Below, piece by piece: positions 6,539-14,100 of a stretch of DNA of 18,554 nucleotides. Positions within the stretch are counted from its first letter, which is position 1; each line of letters begins with the position of its first letter. The stretch lies in NCBI GenBank assembly GCA_937891805.1, contig CALATK010000026.1, positions 1 through 18,554 on the forward strand. Reading direction: 5' to 3'. The notes beneath the pieces were generated by a model that was not told the DNA's origin, searched no databases, and saw only the letters and a list, made by a program, of their open reading frames with translations. The position numbers and the translations under genes were made by a program. Source of the DNA: an uncultured Fibrobacter sp. GTDB taxonomy: Bacteria > Fibrobacterota > Fibrobacteria > Fibrobacterales > Fibrobacteraceae.

Positions 6539-6639
6539 GTCATCCCCGACCGGGTCGGGGATCCGCTGGAGGAATGATGCTCGAGATAAACTGGCGTACG
6601 CTAGAAATGCAAACAGATTCTCACTTTCGTGAGGATGAC
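6539..6639. repeat. Paired hairpin element with GTCAT...ATGAC ends (copies 5 and 6)
   Basis: The left hairpin has arms ATCCCCGAC (6542-6550) and GTCGGGGAT (6554-6562) and is preceded by GTC, i.e. reverse orientation. The right hairpin has arms ATTCTCAC (6617-6624) and GTGAGGAT (6629-6636), with one T-G pair, and is followed by GAC. The two copies face outward and enclose about 54 bases, so the unit has GTCATCC...GGATGAC terminal inverted repeats like a bipartite REP or a MITE. A further small palindrome, AAGCT/AGCTT around TGT, follows at 6640-6652. Confidence 0.65.
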
Positions 6640-6693
6640 GAAGCTTGTAGCTTTGTGGTTTACGGCGTAACGGGCGGGGGATTTGCTAAATTG

Positions 6694-9273
6694 ATGGTGA
6701 TGACAATCCTCGAAAAAATAGCCCTGGCCCTCCCCGCTGTAGAAAGCCCCGCTCGTTACATGGGCGGCGAAGCCAACAGCGTGGTGAAGGACCACAGCCA
6801 AATGCTTTGCCGCATGGCCTTCGTGTTCCCGGACACTTACGAAATCGGCATGAGCAACAACGGCATCCGCATTTTGTACCACGTGATCAACCGGGAGAGC
6901 GACCTGCTGTGCGAAGTCTCCTTCGCCCCCTGGGACGACATGGCCGCCGAGATGAAAAGGCTGGACATTCCGCTGTACAGCTATGCGACCTACACGCCGG
7001 TGCGAGATTTCGAAGTGGTGGGCATGACGCTCCAGACGGAGCTAAATTTTACCAACGTGCCCTACGTGCTGGAACTGGCCCGCATTCCCGCGTGGCAGAA
7101 GGACCGGCAAGAAAGCGACCCCATCGTGGTGGCCGGCGGGCCATCGATGGCGAACCCCGAACCCGTCGCCGACTTTTTTGACGCCTTCATGATAGGCGAC
7201 GGGGAAAAAGTCATGATTGACTTTTTACGGTGCGTAGGCGAGGGCCGCAAGGCGGGCCTCAGTCGCGCCGAAATCCTGAAGAACCTTTCGAAAATTGACG
7301 GCGTTTACGTGCCCAGTTTACGGCCCGTGGTCACGAACGAATTCGGCGCGATTGTGCCGGCGGAGCCCGCCGCCGGCGCCTACGCCACCACCAACGGGGT
7401 TCGCCGCCTGTTCATCCCCAAGATGGACCCGAAGGACTACCCCGTCAAGAACCTGATCGCCAACATGCAGCTGGTGCACAACCGCTTCAGCGTAGAGGTC
7501 ATGCGGGGTTGCGCCCAGGGCTGCCGTTTCTGCCAGGCGGGCATCTGGTACCGCCCGTGTCGCGAGCTGGACCCCGACGATGTTCTGGACATCGCGAAAG
7601 CAGGGCTCCTTGCCACCGGCGAGCGGGAACTGGGACTTCTCTCCCTTTCTACCGCCGACTACAAACCGGTAGAAGCCCTTACCGATTCCATTATCGACGA
7701 CCCTTTCTACGACCACGTGGATGTGAGCCTCCCCAGCATCCGCGTGAACAGTTTCGGCCAGACACTTGCCGGCAAGATTGCCGCCCTCAAAGGTGGCCGT
7801 AGCGCCACCTTCGCCCCAGAAACCGGCTCCGAACGCATCCGCAAGATGATAAACAAGACCATCAGCGACCAGGACATGTACGACGCCGCCGAACACGCTT
7901 TCAGCAGCGGGTTCAACAAGATTAAGTTATATACAATGATCGGGTTCCCTACCGAAAACGAAGAGGACATGCAGGCCTTCTGCGACCTTATCTTCAATCT
8001 GGTGAAAATCGGACGCAAGTACAATCGGGGAATCCAGATTGCGGTAAGCATCGGCATCCTCATTCCCAAGTCCTTTACCGCCCTCCAGTGGGCGCCCTTC
8101 ATGGACAAGGAAACGGCCCTTGGGCATATCCGCTTTGTGCGGGAAAAGTTTTTCAAGCACCCCAACGTGAAAATCAACTGGGCCGCCTGGGAAACCAGTT
8201 TCTTGGAAGCCCTCTACAGCCGGGGCGACCGCAGCCTCGGGCCCGTCATCTACGAGGCCTACAAGCAGGGAATCATCTTCGAGAGCGATTCTTACCGGTT
8301 CGACTTTTCCAAGTGGGAACAGGTCTGGCAAAAGACAGGCTACGACACCAGCTGGGTGTATCGTGAACGGGACAAGAACGAAGTGTTCCCCTGGGACTTT
8401 ATCCACGCAGGCACCACCAAGCAGTACCTGAGGCGGGAATGGGAAAAGGCCTTTGACCCGAATAGCGCCCCCGTTCCCAACTGCAAGTGGGGCGACTGCC
8501 AGAAATGCGGCATTCCCGGATTCGGCGACGAAATCAAGCTGGCCGACAATCCCGTGCGCCACAAGGCGCCAAGCCGCACTCCCGAAGAAATCAAGAAACT
8601 GGTGGCCGACCGCAGGCCCAGCCAAAAGGTGAGCTACAGCTACAAGATCACCTTCAAGAAGACCGGCCTCAGTCGCTTTTTGCCCCACCACAATATGCTG
8701 AGCTTTTTTGAGCGGACCTTCCTTTGCGCGGGGATTCCTGTGAAGTTCAGCGAAGGTTTCAGTCCCAAGCCGAAAATCGTGAACATGGGGGCGCTCCCTC
8801 TCGGCATGGAGACCTACTGCGAACTGATTAGCGTGGAACTTCTGAAACCCCTGGACCTTACTCCGGAGAACCTGCCGAACCTGATGAAGGAACTGAGCAG
8901 GCCTTTCCCCCGTGGCATGGAAATCGTGAACATTGAGCCCCTGAAAGAAAAACTCAGCAAGCATTTCCCCAAGGCCATGGTGTACCGCTACACGCCGGAG
9001 GCAATCCCCGCAGACCTGATGGAGCGGTTCAACAGCAAGACCTTCCCCACCGTCACGAACCACCGGGGCCAAGAAATCGACCTGAACCAGCACGTCTTGT
9101 CTATCGAGAACCGGGAAGGAACATTGTACATCAAGGTGAAGTGCAACGACCAGGGCACCACGGCCAGTCCTTTCGTGATTTTTGCGGGAATTCTGGGGAT
9201 TTCTATCGATCCGGCCAAGCTGGACGAGGTCTCCAGGCGGTTCTTGGTGGCGAAAATGACGATGGAATGGTAG
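6694..9273 (+). CDS. B12-binding radical SAM protein fused to DUF2344 domain (TIGR03960/TIGR03936 type)
   Basis: The protein has 859 residues from the ATG at 6694; the ATG at 6700 is equally plausible. The conserved N-terminus (ILEKIALALPAVESPARYMG) begins right here, and upstream in-frame codons to 6574 overlie a repeat, so the longer start is rejected. Residues about 30-190 form the cobalamin-binding-like domain, with VVAGGPSMANPEPVADFFDAFMIGDGEK. The radical SAM cluster motif is RGCAQGCRFCQAG with Cys273, Cys277 and Cys280, which ligate the [4Fe-4S] cluster. A later CKWGDCQKCG is a second cysteine cluster. From about 645 to the end is the DUF2344 domain (GLSRFLPHHNML, KFSEGFSPKPKI, LPLGMETYCEL). 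Two-domain fusions like this are known in many bacteria; the substrate is not established, and RNA modification is a common guess. It stands alone on the plus strand, flanked on both sides by heptamer arrays. Confidence 0.93.
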   Translation: MVMTILEKIALALPAVESPARYMGGEANSVVKDHSQMLCRMAFVFPDTYEIGMSNNGIRILYHVINRESDLLCEVSFAPWDDMAAEMKRLDIPLYSYATYTPVRDFEVVGMTLQTELNFTNVPYVLELARIPAWQKDRQESDPIVVAGGPSMANPEPVADFFDAFMIGDGEKVMIDFLRCVGEGRKAGLSRAEILKNLSKIDGVYVPSLRPVVTNEFGAIVPAEPAAGAYATTNGVRRLFIPKMDPKDYPVKNLIANMQLVHNRFSVEVMRGCAQGCRFCQAGIWYRPCRELDPDDVLDIAKAGLLATGERELGLLSLSTADYKPVEALTDSIIDDPFYDHVDVSLPSIRVNSFGQTLAGKIAALKGGRSATFAPETGSERIRKMINKTISDQDMYDAAEHAFSSGFNKIKLYTMIGFPTENEEDMQAFCDLIFNLVKIGRKYNRGIQIAVSIGILIPKSFTALQWAPFMDKETALGHIRFVREKFFKHPNVKINWAAWETSFLEALYSRGDRSLGPVIYEAYKQGIIFESDSYRFDFSKWEQVWQKTGYDTSWVYRERDKNEVFPWDFIHAGTTKQYLRREWEKAFDPNSAPVPNCKWGDCQKCGIPGFGDEIKLADNPVRHKAPSRTPEEIKKLVADRRPSQKVSYSYKITFKKTGLSRFLPHHNMLSFFERTFLCAGIPVKFSEGFSPKPKIVNMGALPLGMETYCELISVELLKPLDLTPENLPNLMKELSRPFPRGMEIVNIEPLKEKLSKHFPKAMVYRYTPEAIPADLMERFNSKTFPTVTNHRGQEIDLNQHVLSIENREGTLYIKVKCNDQGTTASPFVIFAGILGISIDPAKLDEVSRRFLVAKMTMEW

Positions 9274-9287
9274 CGGCCTTGCCGCAG

Positions 9288-9315
9288 TGGTTAGTGGTTA
9301 GTGACTAGTGGTTAG
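9288..9315 (+). repeat. Heptamer tandem array, 4 units
   Basis: Four consecutive units TGGTTAG, TGGTTAG, TGACTAG and TGGTTAG match the family of the 6435-6518 array. The array begins 14 bases after the radical SAM stop codon and ends two bases before the TTGACA -35 box of the next promoter. A change in unit number here would alter the sequence immediately upstream of that promoter without changing its -35/-10 spacing. Confidence 0.9.
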
Positions 9316-9317
9316 AA

Positions 9318-9345
9318 TTGACAGTCCTGTAAAGTTTTTTATATT
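9318..9345 (+). promoter_or_regulatory. Sigma70-like promoter of the outer-membrane protein gene
   Basis: A perfect -35 box TTGACA (9318-9323) is separated by 16 bases from TATATT (9340-9345), a good -10 match. Transcription would start near 9352, giving a leader of about 40 bases with a strong AAGGAG ribosome-binding site at 9378-9383, seven bases before the ATG at 9391. This suggests high, constitutive expression. Confidence 0.7.
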
Positions 9346-9390
9346 TCTAGCCAAGTTAACATCAAAAACTCTCACTTAAGGAGAAACCCA

Positions 9391-10062
9391 ATGAAGAAGA
9401 TATTCCTTTCTGCCGTCATTGCTATGGCTCTCTGCAGCTACGGCTATGCCCAGGACGAAGAAGAATACGAAGAAGAAGAAGCCCCGGCCCAGGTGACGAA
9501 GGCCCCCGCCTACGAAGAAGAGGAGGAAGAGGAGGAAGCCGCTCCTGCTCCCAAGAAGGAAAAGAAGAAGGTAAAGAAGTCCTCTGGTGATCAGGGATTC
9601 TTCGGTATCGGCCTTGACCTGACCGGTGCACTTGCCAGACAGAATGCCATTAACCTCACCTTCCGCCTGAACGACAATATGATGCTGAGCGCCATCTTCG
9701 GTTTCCAGCATCGCGGTGAAACCACCCACACCCCCAAGCAGGGTGACGAGGTCAAGGATGGCGACGATGCGAACCAGCTGTCTATCGGAGCTGCATTCGA
9801 CTACATCGTTGTCAAGAAATTCATTCCGTTCTCTGTCGGTGGAGAGTTCGCATACAATAGTCTTTCCGAAGATGACAGCCGTATTGACTTCGGTGTCATG
9901 GCGGGGCTCCATGGGGAAATCGTTCCGAATCTGGTTATTACCGGAAAGGCCGGCCTCGGTTTCCTGTACAACTTCGGCGACGAAGATGGTGGAAACTCCG
10001 AATACAGCCGCATGGACTTTGGTGTTCTCTACAAGGTTTACCTGACCTGGTTTGCGTTCTAG
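9391..10062 (+). CDS. Outer-membrane beta-barrel-like protein with charged N-terminal tracts
   Basis: The protein has 223 residues. A clear signal peptide (MKKIFLSAVIAMALCSYGYA) is followed by probable signal peptidase I cleavage before QDEEE. Residues about 21-50 form an almost uninterrupted Glu-rich tract with Ala/Pro breaks, then about 54-63 a Lys-rich tract (KKEKKKVKK). From about 70 the sequence alternates hydrophobic and polar residues with many Gly and aromatics (GIGLDLTGAL, LTFRLNDNMMLSAIFGF, PFSVGGEFAYNSL, YKVYLTWFAF), as expected for an eight-strand-type barrel, and the final residue is Phe, the usual outer-membrane insertion signal. No specific family is recognised; it resembles small OmpA-type or autotransporter-like barrels without a peptidoglycan-binding domain. 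It has its own promoter, ribosome-binding site and terminator and so is probably monocistronic. Confidence 0.8.
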   Translation: MKKIFLSAVIAMALCSYGYAQDEEEYEEEEAPAQVTKAPAYEEEEEEEEAAPAPKKEKKKVKKSSGDQGFFGIGLDLTGALARQNAINLTFRLNDNMMLSAIFGFQHRGETTHTPKQGDEVKDGDDANQLSIGAAFDYIVVKKFIPFSVGGEFAYNSLSEDDSRIDFGVMAGLHGEIVPNLVITGKAGLGFLYNFGDEDGGNSEYSRMDFGVLYKVYLTWFAF

Positions 10063-10084
10063 TCTTGAACTGTCAGGTTAAGCA

Positions 10085-10113
10085 AAAGAGATTCCTTCAG
10101 GGATCTCTTTTTT
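10085..10113 (+). terminator. Rho-independent terminator, probably bidirectional
   Basis: AAAGAGAT-T-CC pairs with GG-G-ATCTCTTT around TTCA, followed by a T-run to 10113 (then G and six more Ts). It lies 22 bases after the stop of the barrel gene. On the minus strand the same stem ends in TTTT, so it may also stop transcripts of the convergent prepilin peptidase gene, although it is about 70 bases beyond that gene's stop codon. Confidence 0.88.
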
Positions 10114-10181
10114 GTTTTTTCTCAGAAAACGATTCTTTGGAACTGAATCCCTCCGCCACTTCGTAGCATCAGGATGACAAG

Positions 10182-11012
10182 CTATTCCCCGACGATAAAC
10201 CGCACGTACATATCCAGCAGGTCCTGTCCCCACAGATACATGACCGGAGCTGCCACCGCCAGGAACGGGCCGAAAGGAATCTGTCCCGAGCCGTCCGATT
10301 TTCCCTTCTTTTCCATAACCTTTGCCCAGGGAATCATGACGACGATTCCAAGGAACGCCGCAAAAATCAAGGTCTCAACAGCACCGTCCAGCCCCATCAG
10401 CGCCCCATAGCCTGTCAATAGCTTGACATCACCAAAGCCCATAGCCTCTTTTTTCAGGATTTTCGAGGCTATAAATCCCAAGAGCCAAAGACCGCCGCCG
10501 GCACAGGCCGCACCAATTAGACTTTGAAAGGGTGTAATTCCGCCCGGGAACATGGAGAGGGCTAGGCCCGCCACGATTCCCCCTACCGAAATAGAATCGG
10601 GAATTAGTTTGTATTGAATATCGACAGCGCACACGGGATACATACCCAACAGCAACCAGAACATGGCCAAGGCATCAACCCAATTAGCAATAGGAGCTGT
10701 CCACCCCACATTCCAGTTGGTGGCAAACAGGGCCAAGGCGCCCAGAAGCCCGCACAACGATTCTCCTATGGGGTAAATTACGCTGATGGGTTGCTTGCAA
10801 CAGGCGCTTTTACCACGGAGCCAGAGCCACCCCACAATGGGCAAATTGTAACGGATGGGAATCCGCTTCTTGCACAGGGGACAATGGGACGGCGGGTTTA
10901 TCAGCGATATTCCTCGGGGCATCCGATAGACAATCACATTGTAAAAACTGCCCACACAGGCACCTAATGCAAAAAAAAGAAACAAACCGTACCAAAGCGG
11001 AATATTTTCCAT
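10182..11012 (-). CDS. Prepilin peptidase (type IV leader peptidase, PilD/GspO family)
   Basis: This polytopic inner-membrane aspartic protease cleaves leader peptides of type IV pilins and type II secretion pseudopilins and N-methylates the new N-terminus. The protein has 276 residues from the ATG at 11012, which has GGGAG five bases upstream; a TTG at 11024 is an unlikely longer start. The opening ALGACVGSFYNVIVYRMPRG matches the family. The N-terminal domain has a CPLC pair (Cys44, Cys47), but the second Cys pair reads SACC rather than CxxC. The catalytic aspartates are Asp131 in AVDIQYKLIPD and Asp195 in GFGDVKLL. About eight hydrophobic segments are present. No pilin or secretion genes are adjacent. 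It is divergent from the giant lipoprotein gene with about 94 bases between starts. Confidence 0.95.
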   Translation of the reverse strand: MENIPLWYGLFLFFALGACVGSFYNVIVYRMPRGISLINPPSHCPLCKKRIPIRYNLPIVGWLWLRGKSACCKQPISVIYPIGESLCGLLGALALFATNWNVGWTAPIANWVDALAMFWLLLGMYPVCAVDIQYKLIPDSISVGGIVAGLALSMFPGGITPFQSLIGAACAGGGLWLLGFIASKILKKEAMGFGDVKLLTGYGALMGLDGAVETLIFAAFLGIVVMIPWAKVMEKKGKSDGSGQIPFGPFLAVAAPVMYLWGQDLLDMYVRFIVGE

Positions 11013-11106
11013 AAAATCTCCCAAAAATCAACGAGGCGCCATAACCCCCTTTTCATAAAAAAAGATAAATTTATATCGTGAAGAACGTATTATAGAGGAT
11101 TGAATA

Positions 11107-14100
11107 ATGCGGTTAAAGGCTTTGTTTTTATTGTTTGGGCTAATCCTGTGCACGACGGCCTTGGTAAACTGTTCCAGGGAGTCTTCCATCAAGGAAAACG
11201 TGAACTTGCGGAACAACCACTCCGTAGTGTTCGTCTACAAGACTCCTTTCGAAAATCCGGACGCCTTTGCCGATTCCATTATCAACCTGCCCAACCCTGA
11301 TTCTGTTATCGTAAGCGACACTGTCACAGTCACCATAGGCGACACAATCCATATGATGGGTTTCTTGCGCTACAACTCCGACAAGATTTATTTGTATCAG
11401 TGGATTCTAGACAGCCTCGTCCGGGACACATCCGGAAAGGGTAAAGACAAGATGAAAAAGGCCCTGGTAACAGGGCACAACGCCACCCCTCAATCCTGGG
11501 TCTATATGAAGGAGGGCGTGTACTCTCCCCTGTTTGTAGCCGTTGACGGAAACAGCGCAACGGATACCGCCGGCAAAGACCAGTTTATCAGAGTGATTAA
11601 CACCCCACCTTACCTAGGCGTTCCCAAGGACACACTGTGGACTAGAGCCAAGAGTCCAATCTCATTCCCCATTCTTGCTTTAGATTCCTTCGGTACAATA
11701 ACATCCTTTAAGGTCGATGTGGATGCAAGTGGCAAACGAGATGCAAAGGACTGGAAATACACCAAGAGTGAGTCCTCGGATAGCCTGATAATTACGATTC
11801 CCTACGACTCCACATTGACGGATTCTCTTGGGAACCAAAAGATTTACATCATTGTCACCGACGATGACAAGAACACCACCAAGGATAGCGTCCTCCTCCA
11901 TTTCAACCAGTTGCCAACCATCAAAATTTTGGGACCCGACGACCAACAAAGGATAAGCGACACCGTAGAATCATTCCGCCTGTTCTACGAAGGCCACGAC
12001 AGAGACAATGAAGATCAGCTAAGGTACTATGTCCGAGTAGCCGCCACACCGGACAACCAGGACGACGACCTGAACCTGTCCAATGTCTACGACCTGGTAC
12101 TTAAGAACAGCGCATCCACTAGTTTTGCTGTTATAGAGAACGGGGAAAACGCCCTGAAGAACCTTGGCTTTACAGGAAGGTATTTTTCTTGGGATGTTTG
12201 GGTTACCGACGGCTACGACACTGTGGTGGTAGAAAAAATCAAAACCAGCAAGGGTAAGCGCCCACGATTCTTCTACCTAGGGCCAGGCAAGTCCACTTGT
12301 GACTTTATTGGAATTGCCAAGTTCGAAGGTCTGTCAGCCCATTCGGGAATCAAGATTACCTTAGTTAATACAGCTGACACGAACAACATTTACACAGCCA
12401 GCACCAACTCCAAAGGTGAATTCAGGGTATCCGACCTGCCAGCAGGGACCTTCAAACTGATTGCCGAGGACGAGACTGGCCGAGGTTTTGTTAAAGTCAC
12501 TACGAGAACTCCCAATATCAACGCCGGTGATGAAAAAGAACTGCCTCCCATTTTGCTGAAGGATCCGGCTCCGCCGCGCATTTACAACATCAAGGGCTTC
12601 GAGGATACGCTTGCCGTTCGCGCCTGGACGGTGTCTGGAAGATTCAGTGACTACGGCTCACAGGTCAAGACGGCGGTGGCCATGCTTGGCAAGGATACAT
12701 GCGGTTCAAAGAATAGCCCGTGCAAATTCTCTAATCTGACTAGTTATGCTTGGAGTGTAGACATGTCTGGCTTGTCGGACGGGAACTACTCCTTCAAGAT
12801 TACTGCGACGGACAGTGCCGGTTACCACTCCGACACTACCTTCACATTTGTCGTTTCGGCAACCAACATATCGATTACCGTAAACAACGCTAGTTCGGCC
12901 ATGGTAGGAGATGCCGGCACACTCACCTTTAAAGCAAACGTTGCCGAAGCAAAGCCTGCCGTTAGCGAAGTGACATGGAAAACTAATGTTCCGGGGGATT
13001 CTCCACGAACAATTTCTGTTACTGAAGGCGTTGCGCAAATTCAGTTGAAAAAAATTGATTTTTCGAATGCAGAAGCTAACACGCGCTATACGATGCAGGC
13101 GATAGCAGACAATGGCGCCGTTTCCAACATTGTTCGCTTTGGATTCTACAGCGACGGTCCTATGGTGAACATTGATGCTCCCGCCTACGATACGACAATT
13201 ACCCTAAATGACGAGATTGCCTTATCCACCACAGCCATAGGCAACAACTCCGACGCAACAAACGACTACACGCTCACCTGGATTTGCGTGGAAGGCAACA
13301 CTGCAACCGAGAATTGCTTTGCAGCAAACAACCTTACACCCACGAAGGCATGGACCACGGCGGGAGTGAAAAAGATTATCGCGAAAGTGACCAACAAGGA
13401 TTCCAAAACTGCAACCGACACATTGCAGGTAAATGTTATCACTGACCCGCCTTCCATCAGGGTAGACGACAATGACGGAGTCATTTCTAGAAAAGTCAAT
13501 GCAAAATACAAGTTCGAATATACAGCCAAGGACAAGTATGGCACAATCCAAGAAGTTGCCTGGAAATGCGGTAACGGGTCCTTTAATACCACGGTTATCT
13601 CCCCGGCAAAAAAAGAACATACCGATTCCATGGAAATTCAATTGCCCAATACTGAAGCGACAAATTACAAGTGCATTGTTAGAGCTACCGATGATGACAA
13701 CCAAACCGGTTTCGACACACTCAAGTTCAACATAATCAAGGATATTCCGGTAATTCGTCTAAACATTCACAACAAGAATGTCACCATCAAGGATCAAGAG
13801 CAACTGAAGTACACTGCAAGTAACACGCTCGGAGGAACCATTTACGTGGACTATATTTGTGGTGGAAACCTGAACAATCTGAAAGTATCCAATTGGAGCA
13901 GCTCCTGGCAAGGGCGCAAGGGGGAAACACCTAGCGTCGTTATGCCAGAGTCGCCAGGGAACTACTACTGCGTTATGCGAGCAGTCGACGAAGACGAAAA
14001 AGACATGGCTGCAAGTGCCGCGACCCTTTATTCGTTAGACACGGTAACCTATAAAGTTTTCCGAGCGCCCCCCTCGGTCACGTTGAACGAGTCCTATACC

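Larger units (their letters stand above)
6251..6693. other. Gene-free divergent intergenic region filled with repeats
   Basis: About 440 bases separate the divergent starts at 6250 and 6694. The first 70 bases are A+T-rich and presumably hold the promoter of the minus-strand GGDEF operon; TTGTCC and CATAAA spaced by 16 bases on that strand are a weak candidate. The rest is, in order, a 106-bp structured repeat (6323-6428), a 12-unit heptamer array (6435-6518) and a paired hairpin element (6539-6639). An open frame from 6574 runs into the radical SAM gene, but its first 40 codons lie over the hairpin element and are not part of the conserved protein. Confidence 0.75.

Noticed and set aside
6574..6693. 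Longer start for the radical SAM gene
   Set aside because: These codons cover the hairpin repeat and have no family similarity; the conserved N-terminus starts at 6694-6700.
7927..9093. 388-codon minus-strand frame over the radical SAM gene
   Set aside because: It is antisense to strongly conserved domains; a shadow of high-G+C coding sequence.
10140..10176. Possible decayed ATGAC-type hairpin (AATCCC...AGGATGACA)
   Set aside because: The arms do not pair well enough; only the right-end motif resembles the family.
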